From the IMG/VR virus record IMGVR_UViG_3300005542_000005, positions 1 through 37,315 of that record: a stretch of 37,315 bases of DNA, one strand, 5' to 3'. Positions 7,253 to 13,680 of this stretch are shown piece by piece. Made by a program: the position numbers and the translations under genes. Each line of letters opens with the position of its first letter. The first letter of the stretch is position 1. The DNA is from a virus. The notes under the pieces were generated by a model. The model saw only the letters and a list, made by a program, of their open reading frames with translations. It was not told where the DNA came from and made no database searches.

Positions 7253-7326
7253 AAACGTATAGTTAAAGTAGTAGAACGTTCTGTAGACATACGAGGAAGG
7301 TGCAGGTGCAAGTCCCGCTGCGTTTA
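7253..7326 (+). tRNA. Degenerate tRNA or tRNA-like element, anticodon unresolved
   Basis: AAACGTA (7253-7259) pairs with TGCGTTT (7319-7325) as a 7-bp acceptor stem, and GT/AC outside extend it to nine. The TAGTTAAAGTAGTAGAAC segment looks like a phage tRNA D arm, and GCAGG-TGCAAGT-CCCGC resembles a T arm with one mismatch. The anticodon arm does not form a normal 5-bp stem with U33 in a 7-nt loop, and no CCA is encoded. It lies eight bases beyond the tRNA-Cys. It could be a decayed tRNA or a tRNA mimic. Confidence 0.45.
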
Positions 7327-7350
7327 CTTGATATTTATGAGATGAGAGAT

Positions 7351-7390
7351 AAAAAAGATATAGTCGGGTCAAGGCACTATATCTTTTTTA
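7351..7390 (+). terminator. Strong hairpin terminator after tRNA genes
   Basis: AAAAAAGATATAGT (7351-7364) and ACTATATCTTTTTT (7376-7389) form a perfect 14-bp stem with an 11-nt loop. The 3' side supplies a run of six T and the 5' side a run of six A, so it could work on both strands. Confidence 0.85.
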
Positions 7391-7391
7391 T

Positions 7392-7420
7392 TTGTGGCAA
7401 CTAAAAAAGTATGATATAAA
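7392..7420 (+). promoter_or_regulatory. Promoter copy 1 (TTGTGG - 17 - TATAAA)
   Basis: -35-like TTGTGG (7392-7397), 17-bp spacer, -10 TATAAA (7415-7420). The -35 lies in the word TTTGTGGCAA, repeated exactly at 7491 and nearly so at 7894. The predicted start near 7427 is immediately followed by terminators at 7431 and 7464, so only a very short RNA would result unless termination leaks. Confidence 0.6.
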
Positions 7421-7430
7421 TTTATATGAT

Positions 7431-7459
7431 TAAGGTATTTTCTAGACCTTATTTATTTT
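7431..7459 (+). terminator. Weak hairpin terminator
   Basis: TAAGGT (7431-7436) pairs with ACCTTA (7446-7451), followed by TTTATTTT. The six-bp stem lies just downstream of promoter copy 1. Confidence 0.45.
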
Positions 7460-7463
7460 GTAG

Positions 7464-7490
7464 TACCGGTATAAAAAACCGGTATTTTTA
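7464..7490 (+). terminator. Hairpin terminator
   Basis: TACCGGT (7464-7470) pairs with ACCGGTA (7478-7484), followed by TTTTTATTT. It ends where promoter copy 2 begins. Confidence 0.75.
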
Positions 7491-7491
7491 T

Positions 7492-7520
7492 TTGTGGCAA
7501 TTTAAAATTTAAATTAGTCT
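7492..7520 (+). promoter_or_regulatory. Promoter copy 2 (TTGTGG - 17 - TAGTCT)
   Basis: TTGTGG (7492-7497) lies in the repeated word TTTGTGGCAA, with a 17-bp spacer and a poor -10, TAGTCT (7515-7520). If active, it would make an RNA of about 85-90 nt ending at the terminator at 7583. That RNA would carry ACTCCTTTCTC, which is complementary to a Shine-Dalgarno sequence. Confidence 0.45.
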
Positions 7521-7582
7521 GAAAGTGATCTATGTTTACTTTATTCATAATCACTCCTTTCTCTTTTCTATTTTTACGTATT

Positions 7583-7614
7583 GGACCGGAATTATCCACC
7601 GGTCCCTTTTTTTT
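7583..7614 (+). terminator. Strong rho-independent terminator
   Basis: GGACCGG (7583-7589) pairs with CCGGTCC (7599-7605), followed by C and a run of eight T. Confidence 0.85.
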
Positions 7615-7680
7615 ATGGACAATTCAACACCCAAAATATTAGTATTTTTTTATAGAATATTTATACCATTTGGAGTAATA

Positions 7681-7881
7681 ATGGCAGTACATAATTATGT
7701 AAAAATAGCTGTATATTTAGATCCGGCTGCTCATATGGCTATTGAAGAACTTTACCATCCCACCCAAAAATTTATTCAAAAAAGAGCGCGTAAAACTAGA
7801 TCAGATATTATCTGTGAAGCTATTATTGAAAAGTATAAGCGCATCTTAGAAGATGAATCCAAAATTAAACCTGAAAAATAA
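7681..7881 (+). CDS. Ribbon-helix-helix DNA-binding protein (66 aa)
   Basis: The start at 7681 has GGAG at the right distance; an upstream in-frame start at 7525 would run through the terminator and is rejected. The N-terminal beta strand VKIAVYLDP, then a helix, then KTRSDIICEAIIEKYKRIL match the ribbon-helix-helix (Arc/CopG) fold. It sits between two copies of the TTGTGG promoter repeat and just upstream of the portal operon, so it may regulate the structural genes (inference). Confidence 0.7.
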   Translation: MAVHNYVKIAVYLDPAAHMAIEELYHPTQKFIQKRARKTRSDIICEAIIEKYKRILEDESKIKPEK

Positions 7882-7894
7882 TTTATATATTTAC

Positions 7895-7922
7895 TTGTGG
7901 CAACTTATAATTCGATTATAAA
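7895..7922 (+). promoter_or_regulatory. Promoter copy 3, probable late promoter for head genes (TTGTGG - 16 - TATAAA)
   Basis: TTGTGG (7895-7900) in the word CTTGTGGCAAC, a 16-bp spacer, and TATAAA (7917-7922). It lies 38 bases upstream of the portal start with no terminator between, so it is the best candidate for expression of the virion operon. Confidence 0.65.
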
Positions 7923-7960
7923 ATTATAATTATTAATTGAATTACAGAGGAACAGAAGTA

Positions 7961-10045
7961 ATGATCTTTCCGAATTTATCTCCTTCTTATCTTGATGAAA
8001 AAGATCGTCCGATACTATCACGTATGGAGACTTTCTACGCTGAAGCCATAACTATGAACCAATCGTTCTGGTCTGAAGCTGATACTGACTTGCGGTTCTA
8101 TTTGGGCGATCAGTCTTTGTGGAACGATCTTTATGGTAATCTACCGGCAAATAGACGGCGTCAATTCAGCTTTAATAGAATTATGCCAATCATAAATATG
8201 ATTGATGGACATCAAAGACGAACTCGTAAATCTACAATTGTAACTCCTATAGAAAATGGAGATGCTGAAACTGCTGATCAATTCACTAAAGTATTAATGT
8301 GGGTTAATCAACAAGACGGGGTTCTTGAAACCATTTCAGATGCTTTTAAAGGTTCTTTAATTGGTGGAATGAACTTATTACAAGTTTGGATGGATTATCG
8401 AGAAGATCCAGTTTCGGGTAATATACGCGTTGATAATTGCTCTTATAACAGTTTTTTAATAGATCCATTTTTTAAGAAAGCAGATCTTTCAGACTGTAAT
8501 TCTATTTGGAAAAGAACTTTCTTAACTAAAAGACAATGCGCTGCTTTATTGCCAGAACATGCAGATCAGATAGTTAATATGTATGGTAATGACCAAGGTT
8601 CAGCCCGCGACGGTAAGTTTCAATTTATTCCAGAATCTTATAATTACTCGATGAAAGATCTTTTAACTTACGACGAATACTACTATAGAGACTTTAGAAC
8701 CCAACAAATGCTAGTTGATACAGAAACTGGCGAAACTATGGAGTGGCGTTCTCAAGACAAAGATAAATTAAAACAATTCTTGAATTTATATCCACAAGTC
8801 ACAATTATCGAACAAGAAGTTCCCACTGTTAAACTGGCGATCGTTGTTCAAGGAAAGGTCTTATACCACGGACCACAACCAAGTGGTTCAGATTATTATC
8901 CTTTTGTACCAGTTTTCTCATATTACAATCCAGAATCTCCTTATTACCCGTATAGATTACAGGGTGTAGTCCGCGGATTACGTGACAGTCAGTATTTATT
9001 TAATAGAAAAATGATAATAAATCTTGACATATTGGAAAGTCAGATAAATTCTGGATACATTTATAAAGAGAATGCTCTGGTTAATCCAAAAGATATATTC
9101 TTATCAGGACAAGGCAAAGGCATAGCTCTTAAAGAAGAAGCACAGATGACTGATGTTCAAAAGATATCTCCTGGTGATATACCACCATCTATGATCCAAT
9201 TGTCTGAAATGTTAAGTAATGAAATGAATTTGATATCGGGAGTAAACCAGGAACTACTCGGCAGCGCGATTGATGATAAAGCTGGCGTATTATCAATGCT
9301 TCGCCAAGGCGCCGGATTAACTACTTTACAGGGTTTATTCGATAATCTTGATCATGCTCAAAAACTTCTTGGTAAATTAATGATCGATCTTATACAGATC
9401 AACTTTACTCCTGGAAAAATTAAAAAGATTCTAGAAGGCCAAGAACCAGCGCCACAATTTTATAACAAAGCTTTTGGTAAATACCATGCCACTGTGGAAG
9501 ATGGTTTAAATACATCTACTCAAAAACAAATGCAATTTGCACAATTACTTCAATTACGTGAGGTGGGAGTTCCTATTCCTGATGATCTACTTCTTGAATC
9601 TGCTACTGTCCAGAATAAGAAACAACTTGTTGAATCTATTCAAAAACAACAGCAACAACAACAACAAGCTATGCAGCAACAACAACAGTTGCAAGCTCAA
9701 CAAGCTGAAGCTCAAATTAAACTTATGCAAGCTCAAACTCTCGCAGCTGAAGGTATGGGTGTTGAAAGATATTCCCGTGTTCCTGAAAATAGCGCTCTTG
9801 AAGTTGAAAGAAAAGCTAAAGCAATTCAAGAACAAGATGCTGGGTTCTTAAATGTAGTTAAGGCTATGAAAGAACTAGAAGGCATGGATATTGACCATAT
9901 TGAACGGCTTTTAGTAACTGCTAATAACTTAAAACAACAAGAAGCTTTATTGAAACAGCAGAACGCAGAAACTTTAAAAAGTTCCAAACCTGTTGGGGTA
10001 CCCCAAAGCGAAAATTCGGGAGCCGAACAGCGTATAGGTTTATAA
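7961..10045 (+). CDS. Portal protein, P22-type (694 aa)
   Basis: The chosen start is ATG 7961 with GAGG upstream; a TTG at 7937 is less likely. The length and order fit P22-like portals: an N-terminal stem (FYAEAITMNQSFWSEADTDLRFYLGD), RRQFSFNRIMPIINMIDGHQRR, then the wing and clip with IVVQGKVLYHG and YPFVPVFSYYNPESPYYPYRLQGVVRGLRDSQ. A C-terminal glutamine-rich coiled coil (a run of seven Q and neighbouring A/Q repeats, about residues 562-600) suits the barrel region that reaches into the head. It forms the dodecameric ring where terminase docks and ejection proteins assemble. First gene of the late operon. Confidence 0.9.
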   Translation: MIFPNLSPSYLDEKDRPILSRMETFYAEAITMNQSFWSEADTDLRFYLGDQSLWNDLYGNLPANRRRQFSFNRIMPIINMIDGHQRRTRKSTIVTPIENGDAETADQFTKVLMWVNQQDGVLETISDAFKGSLIGGMNLLQVWMDYREDPVSGNIRVDNCSYNSFLIDPFFKKADLSDCNSIWKRTFLTKRQCAALLPEHADQIVNMYGNDQGSARDGKFQFIPESYNYSMKDLLTYDEYYYRDFRTQQMLVDTETGETMEWRSQDKDKLKQFLNLYPQVTIIEQEVPTVKLAIVVQGKVLYHGPQPSGSDYYPFVPVFSYYNPESPYYPYRLQGVVRGLRDSQYLFNRKMIINLDILESQINSGYIYKENALVNPKDIFLSGQGKGIALKEEAQMTDVQKISPGDIPPSMIQLSEMLSNEMNLISGVNQELLGSAIDDKAGVLSMLRQGAGLTTLQGLFDNLDHAQKLLGKLMIDLIQINFTPGKIKKILEGQEPAPQFYNKAFGKYHATVEDGLNTSTQKQMQFAQLLQLREVGVPIPDDLLLESATVQNKKQLVESIQKQQQQQQQAMQQQQQLQAQQAEAQIKLMQAQTLAAEGMGVERYSRVPENSALEVERKAKAIQEQDAGFLNVVKAMKELEGMDIDHIERLLVTANNLKQQEALLKQQNAETLKSSKPVGVPQSENSGAEQRIGL

Positions 10046-10095
10046 ATAACACTGAAATAGAATAGTTCTGTTTTGGGTAGTTAGACGAACAACGT

Positions 10096-10112
10096 TGCGG
10101 GTACGTCCCGCA
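10096..10112 (+). other. GC-rich hairpin after portal gene
   Basis: TGCGGG (10096-10101) pairs with CCCGCA (10107-10112) across TACGT. No T run follows, so it is more likely an RNA stability or processing element than a terminator. It precedes the RBS GAAAGG of the next gene. Confidence 0.4.
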
Positions 10113-10133
10113 GTTACTATTGAAAGGCCAACA

Positions 10134-10403
10134 ATGGCAAAAAGATACCACGATAAAATGAGCCAAGGTGACTATTCCGGAGAATATGCACGTAGAACTC
10201 AAGAGATGCAAGATGCTGGAATGATACATAATGATATGAGTGCAATAGCTAATATGCCTCAAGAAGTTATGATTAAGCCTTATCCAAAACATAGAGATTA
10301 TATGCCAGAAGGCTTGGATGACACTATAAAAGGCGTTGATCACCAAATGGATTCTCTTGATGGCGGACAACGTGATAAACACTTACATCCTAAAAAAGTT
10401 TAA
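10134..10403 (+). CDS. Small head-cluster protein, paralogue of 10659 gene (89 aa)
   Basis: The start at 10134 (MAKRYHDK) has GAAAGG six bases before it. It contains RRTQEMQDAGMIHNDMSAIANMPQE, which aligns with RRRQERADARMISEDHNAMANLHGK in the 65-aa protein two genes on; both follow the pattern R-x-Q-E-x-x-x-A-x-M-I-x-x-D-x-x-A-x-A-N. The function is unknown. The position just after the portal suggests a minor virion or assembly protein. Confidence 0.7.
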   Translation: MAKRYHDKMSQGDYSGEYARRTQEMQDAGMIHNDMSAIANMPQEVMIKPYPKHRDYMPEGLDDTIKGVDHQMDSLDGGQRDKHLHPKKV

Positions 10404-10418
10404 CTTACGGAGTTTATT

Positions 10419-10568
10419 ATGCCACAAATGCCTCGCATGAATAAAAAGTGTACAAAAATAGCTTATAAAATCATGGGAGTACCGCCTTCTATGGCTTTTA
10501 AACGTAATAAACACCAAGAATATTTGAATAAAAGATTAATCTTTACAGAATCTAATAAGGCGAGGTAG
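10419..10568 (+). CDS. Very small basic protein (49 aa)
   Basis: ATG 10419 (MPQMPRMNKK) has a good ribosome binding site (CGGAG, six-base gap) and the frame runs to TAG at 10566-10568. The product is rich in Lys/Arg. No family is recognised. The gap it fills between two head-cluster genes and the clear RBS argue that it is real. Confidence 0.6.
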   Translation: MPQMPRMNKKCTKIAYKIMGVPPSMAFKRNKHQEYLNKRLIFTESNKAR

Positions 10569-10620
10569 ACTTGCTTCGATTGTGAATATTCTGTTGGATA
10601 TTTAATCAATTGCTTTACAA

Positions 10621-10648
10621 AAGGGGACCTAAAAAATCCCCTTTATTT
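10621..10648 (+). terminator. Hairpin with T-rich tail, possible leaky terminator
   Basis: AAGGGGA (10621-10627) pairs with TCCCCTT (10637-10643), followed by TATTTT. It ends ten bases before the start of the next gene, so it may attenuate rather than end transcription. Confidence 0.6.
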
Positions 10649-10658
10649 TGGAGAAATT

Positions 10659-10856
10659 ATGGAAATACTATTTGCATCCTTACGCGAGAATGTGGATCCG
10701 AGACGAAGACAAGAACGGGCAGATGCTAGAATGATATCCGAGGACCACAATGCAATGGCTAATCTTCATGGCAAGCCTATTTATCATACTTTCGATTCTT
10801 GGAGATACCCAGAGCGATTAGCTATGTACGATCAAAGTGACAAATTCAAAAAATAA
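10659..10856 (+). CDS. Small head-cluster protein, paralogue of 10134 gene (65 aa)
   Basis: TGGAGA precedes ATG 10659. The middle (RRRQERADARMISEDHNAMANLHGK) repeats the motif of the 89-aa protein at 10134. The C-terminus, FDSWRYPERLAMYDQ, is distinct. Both lie in the cluster of small basic proteins between portal and scaffold. A duplicated minor structural or assembly factor is the likely reading. Confidence 0.7.
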   Translation: MEILFASLRENVDPRRRQERADARMISEDHNAMANLHGKPIYHTFDSWRYPERLAMYDQSDKFKK

Positions 10857-10880
10857 ACCCTTTTTGAAAGAGTGTTTAAG

Positions 10881-11075
10881 ATGCCAGCTGCTAAAAAGAA
10901 AAATTGGATACAGGGAGCAATTAAGCACAAAGGTGCGCTCCGCAAAGAATTGCATATTAAAAAAGGCAAAACTATACCTAAAAAAACTTTGGCGAAAGCC
11001 GCCAAGAAAAAAGGTGTAGAGGGAAAACGTGCCCGTTTAGCTGAAACTCTTGGTAAACTTAGAAAGAAGAAATAA
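10881..11075 (+). CDS. Small Lys-rich phage protein (64 aa)
   Basis: Starts at ATG 10881 (MPAAKKKNW) with AAAGAG upstream; the GTG at 10872 is less likely. NWIQGAIKHKGALRKELHIKKGKTIP followed by LAKAAKKKGVEGKRARLAETLGKL is a pattern often seen in small phage proteins encoded next to portal and capsid genes. It is highly basic, so DNA contact is possible. Its stop overlaps the next start by one base (TAATG). Confidence 0.7.
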   Translation: MPAAKKKNWIQGAIKHKGALRKELHIKKGKTIPKKTLAKAAKKKGVEGKRARLAETLGKLRKKK

Positions 11076-11290
11076 TGCCTAAATTGAAAAAATCAGCGCC
11101 TAAAAAAGAAAAACGCGCAGTTATGAAACGCGAGATGGAAAAATTCGAACGCGGAGATTTACATTCTGGTTCAAAAAAGGGACCAGTTGTAACTAACCCA
11201 AAACAAGCCATTGCGATATCTCTTTCTGAATCTGGACAATCTAAAAAGAAGTCCAAAAAAAAGAAGATGTCTAAGAAGCACAAAAAATAA
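11075..11290 (+). CDS. DUF6496-like small basic protein (71 aa)
   Basis: The central stretch EKFERGDLHSGSKKGPVVTNPKQAIAISLSE matches the conserved core of the small DUF6496-type proteins (a M-x-x-F-x-x-G-x-L-x-S-G-S then KQAIAIALSE pattern). The tail is almost pure Lys/Ser. The function of the family is not known. It is coupled to the previous gene and followed by a strong terminator. Confidence 0.75.
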   Translation: MPKLKKSAPKKEKRAVMKREMEKFERGDLHSGSKKGPVVTNPKQAIAISLSESGQSKKKSKKKKMSKKHKK

Positions 11291-11320
11291 CTATAAATAA
11301 CTACAAATTGCCTTTATGTT

Positions 11321-11362
11321 CCCCTTCTAGGTTTACTTACCTATTCCCCTAGAAGGGGTTTT
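11321..11362 (+). terminator. Strong hairpin terminator
   Basis: CCCCTTCTAGG (11321-11331) and CCTAGAAGGGG (11348-11358) form an 11-bp perfect stem followed by TTTT. Confidence 0.85.
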
Positions 11363-11368
11363 AAAATT

Positions 11369-11521
11369 ATGATTAAAGAAATATTAATACTTTTAAGTTT
11401 TACAACCCCAATTCTTTCAAGGTCTGTTTTAAGACCAACTAAAAATAAAATACAAATTTCAGAGGAGAGTAATGAGCGAAGCCAAAGAAAATTTGAAAGA
11501 GAGAGCGAAAAAGATAATTGA
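11369..11521 (+). CDS. Possible small signal-peptide ORF (50 aa)
   Basis: ATG 11369 begins MIKEILILLSFTTPILS, a hydrophobic start. AAGGGG from the terminator stem lies ten bases upstream and could serve as an RBS. It overlaps the next gene (11472) in another frame, and its second half is simply the off-frame reading of that gene. It may be only a leader. Low confidence. Confidence 0.25.
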   Translation: MIKEILILLSFTTPILSRSVLRPTKNKIQISEESNERSQRKFERESEKDN

Positions 11522-12014
11522 TTCTGCTGTAATCCCTGAAGGTAGAGAAACAGTGGGTAAAATTGCGTCAGATTTGATGCAAAAATCTCCGGAAAGTAGA
11601 GACCCGATAGAAATAGAACGGGCAATGCAAGAAAATTATATCGCTGAATTAATATCTTGCGTTGAAATTAATAAAAAGAAATACGTTGGTAACTTTTATG
11701 TGGTTGTTTTAACCAAAAATGAAAGATTGATGCCAAATGTCTTCAGAAATTACTTCTTAGACCGATCAACATGCCCAACACCTAATTATGATCAGACTGT
11801 TTATAGATATAATTCAGAAGCTGAATCTATTGAATATATCTGGACAGTTCCCGGTAGACCTGTTTGCCAATATTTATACGAGAACAGAATAAAAGTCCAT
11901 CCATCTGAAAGACAGTTGCTTAATTTCGTGCTCGATTATAGAGATGGAACATTAAAAAGACTGTGTAAAAAATTAAATAAAGAAGAAGAAGATTCAAATT
12001 TAATAAAAAACTAA
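11472..12014 (+). CDS. Conserved-looking head-cluster protein (180 aa)
   Basis: Strong RBS (GAGGAGA). The N-terminal third is helical and charged. The middle, KKYVGNFYVVVLTKNERLMPNVFRNYFLDRSTCPTPNYDQTVYRYN, and EYIWTVPGRPVCQYLYENR look like a beta-rich domain. Placed between the small basic proteins and the scaffold, where many podoviruses carry a small conserved virion or assembly protein. No named family is certain. Confidence 0.65.
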   Translation: MSEAKENLKERAKKIIDSAVIPEGRETVGKIASDLMQKSPESRDPIEIERAMQENYIAELISCVEINKKKYVGNFYVVVLTKNERLMPNVFRNYFLDRSTCPTPNYDQTVYRYNSEAESIEYIWTVPGRPVCQYLYENRIKVHPSERQLLNFVLDYRDGTLKRLCKKLNKEEEDSNLIKN

Positions 12015-12032
12015 TTCAGTCGTCTACAAAAC

Positions 12033-12049
12033 GTCGACAACTCGTCGAC
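12033..12049 (+). other. GTCGAC hairpin upstream of scaffold gene
   Basis: Two GTCGAC palindromes (12033-12038 and 12044-12049) five bases apart can form a 6-bp hairpin. A related GTCGA-rich hairpin lies before the gene at 19002. No T tail follows. It could be a processing site or a protein-binding site. Confidence 0.4.
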
Positions 12050-12070
12050 AGTTCATTTTAAAGGAGCAGA

Positions 12071-12922
12071 ATGTCTTTTCAAGTTAGATATGGTAAAAAC
12101 GGTGAACTTATACAAGATGAGTCACTGAAACAACAATTAGAAGCAGCCGCACAACAACCAGAAATCCAAGAACAACCAGAACAAGAAGTTACGCAAGAAT
12201 ATTCAGAACCAGAACAACACATAGAAGAAATCGAAGAAGAAGTAGTTCAACCTGCTAAATCAGTTAAAACGAATTCGGACAGAGAAGAAAATCTTAGATA
12301 TTTAAGAGAAGCTAAAGAACGCGCTGAAAAAGAGCGTGAAGAAGCAATTCGTTATGCTATGCAGCTTAAATCTCAATATGAACAACCAAAACAACAAGAA
12401 TCTGAAGAAGAAGATGATATACAAATAGGCCAAGATGATCTGGCTGAAGGCAAACATCTTAAATCTTTAAATAAGAAATATAAAGATCTTAAAAAAGAAT
12501 TAAACAACTATAAGCAATTAACCGCGCAGCAACAACAAGAACACCAGTTAGCTTTAACTGAAGCTAAACTAAGATCTAAGTATCCAGACTTAGATTCTGT
12601 CATTTCTGGTGAGAATTTGGATAAACTTAAAAACCAATATCCAGAAATATTTCATACAATTAGCTCTACTCAAGACGTCTATTCTAAAGGAGTTGCAGCT
12701 TATACAATGATAAAAAATCTTGGAATTAATAAAGAAGAATCATATCTTTCTGAAAAAGCTAAAGCCCAAATTAATTCGGCAAAACCTAAGCCTATGAATA
12801 GCATAGCTCCTCAACGTGGAAGTTCTCCGCTGTCTCAGGCTAATGCTTTTGAGAATGGATTAACTGAATCTTTGAAACAAAAGTTAATACAAGAGATGAG
12901 AGATGCTGCGAAGAATTTATAA
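12071..12922 (+). CDS. Capsid scaffold protein (283 aa)
   Basis: Acidic, Glu/Gln-rich and coiled-coil throughout (for example EENLRYLREAKERAEKERE at about 73-91 and KSLNKKYKDLKKELNNYKQL at about 131-150), with a basic C-terminal helix (LTESLKQKLIQEMRDAAKNL). This and its place just upstream of the coat gene are typical of phage scaffolds. AAAGGAG precedes the ATG. It would guide coat assembly and then leave the prohead. Confidence 0.8.
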   Translation: MSFQVRYGKNGELIQDESLKQQLEAAAQQPEIQEQPEQEVTQEYSEPEQHIEEIEEEVVQPAKSVKTNSDREENLRYLREAKERAEKEREEAIRYAMQLKSQYEQPKQQESEEEDDIQIGQDDLAEGKHLKSLNKKYKDLKKELNNYKQLTAQQQQEHQLALTEAKLRSKYPDLDSVISGENLDKLKNQYPEIFHTISSTQDVYSKGVAAYTMIKNLGINKEESYLSEKAKAQINSAKPKPMNSIAPQRGSSPLSQANAFENGLTESLKQKLIQEMRDAAKNL

Positions 12923-12947
12923 TAAAAATAGAGATTGAGAATTATGA
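12921..12947 (+). repeat. Direct repeat flanking small membrane gene, left copy
   Basis: 22 identical bases (12921-12942), one mismatch, then ATGA are repeated at 13138-13164. The repeat includes the upstream translation-start region and the first bases of the coding frame. Confidence 0.8.
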
Positions 12948-13138
12948 ATGAGTGGATTACTTTAATTAGAGATTTTGGACAATGGCTTCTATTATTTCAT
13001 CTTATATGGACATTTATTTTTTTATCAATTGCATTTTTAGTAACAGATGAAAATACTGATTTGAATATTTTTAGGATAATGTGTTTTGTCGCACCAGTTT
13101 CTCTATTAATAATAAAAATAATATATATTTTATGGTAA
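12944..13138 (+). CDS. Small membrane protein, two TM helices (64 aa)
   Basis: ATG 12944 (MNEWITLIRDFGQWLLLF). Two hydrophobic helices, about residues 13-32 and 45-63, are joined by a short acidic loop (TDENTDLN). The size and topology are holin-like, but the place between scaffold and coat is unusual for a holin. The whole gene lies between two copies of a 22-bp direct repeat, so it looks like an insertion or tandem-duplication product. Confidence 0.55.
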   Translation: MNEWITLIRDFGQWLLLFHLIWTFIFLSIAFLVTDENTDLNIFRIMCFVAPVSLLIIKIIYILW

Positions 13139-13164
13139 ATAAAAATAGAGATTGAGAATCATGA
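13138..13164 (+). repeat. Direct repeat flanking small membrane gene, right copy
   Basis: Second copy of the 22-bp repeat, starting at the last base of the membrane gene's stop codon. It gives a start region to a 14-codon peptide frame at 13161. Confidence 0.8.
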
Positions 13165-13205
13165 CAGACTCAACCTCTATACAAAAGAAAGGGGGGAAAA
13201 GTTAA
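13161..13205 (+). CDS. Possible leader peptide (14 codons)
   Basis: ATG 13161 in the right direct-repeat copy opens a frame MTDSTSIQKKGGKS that ends at TAA 13203-13205. It may be the beheaded start of a gene displaced by the insertion, a short leader, or nothing. There is no other coding sequence from here to the coat gene at 13681. Confidence 0.25.
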   Translation: MTDSTSIQKKGGKS

Positions 13206-13275
13206 GAAGAGTTATCACTCTAATAACTGTAATTATTATAACACAAAAAATTCTTGTGAACAGTTAATAAAATAT

Positions 13276-13450
13276 GATCGGTCTAGGTTTCCATTTATTC
13301 ACTGACTGGGGAAACTCCGCGGTACATACAATAATATGTTTCGCAAAATAATGCTCATCAGCCGAAATGTCAGTCCAGATGTCTCCAATGTCAACCGATC
13401 GGGGAGACCAACGGCTTACTAAGCTTAAAGGCTAAATTTATAATGAGCAT
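13276..13450 (+). ncRNA. Candidate pseudoknotted structured RNA upstream of coat gene
   Basis: No ORF covers this stretch. Pairings seen: GTTTCC with GGAAAC (near 13287 and 13311), ACATA with TATGT (near 13324 and 13335), ATGCTCAT (13351-13358) with ATGAGCAT (13443-13450), AGCCG (13360-13364) with CGGCT (13412-13416), and GTCTCC (13381-13386) with GGAGAC (13403-13408). The last hairpin's loop contains ACCGATC (13394-13400), which pairs with GATCGGT (13276-13282), giving a pseudoknot. The group I core words found in the coat introns are absent. Class unknown. Confidence 0.55.
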
Positions 13451-13490
13451 AAGTATATATGAAAAACCTATAAATACAATTAAGAAATCC

Positions 13491-13520
13491 TTGTGAAGAG
13501 TTTAAATCCTGTCCTATAAT
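13491..13520 (+). promoter_or_regulatory. Promoter for coat gene (TTGTGA - 18 - TATAAT)
   Basis: TTGTGA (13491-13496), 18-bp spacer, consensus -10 TATAAT (13515-13520). The predicted start is near 13527, leaving a leader of about 150 nt before the coat ATG. The TTGTG start of the -35 is shared with the promoters at 7392, 7492 and 7895. TTGTGAACAGTT also occurs at 13254 but without a well-spaced -10. Confidence 0.65.
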
Positions 13521-13680
13521 GTTTCAAACGTATCTGAAGAGTCGTTTACTTCAAACAAATCCTGGCGTACTGAATCTCGCCAATTCACTGACGTAACAAG
13601 TCCTCGTCAAACTTAAGCGTAAAGAAAACCTGTTTGCTTTTTAAGCTTTCAGAATTTTTAATATAAACTTAAGGAGCCTA

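Noticed and set aside
7130-7372. 80-codon minus-strand frame
   Set aside because: It is the antisense reading of the tRNA region; the TRIGFEPM-type text is a well-known artefact of reading across tRNA genes.
9640-9700. CAACAG-rich tract as a satellite or CRISPR-like repeat
   Set aside because: It is in frame in the portal gene and encodes the expected Gln-rich coiled coil; no spacer structure is present anywhere in the window.
9537-9851. 104-codon frame within the portal gene
   Set aside because: An off-frame reading of the Gln-rich CAA repeat that gives Asn/Leu runs.
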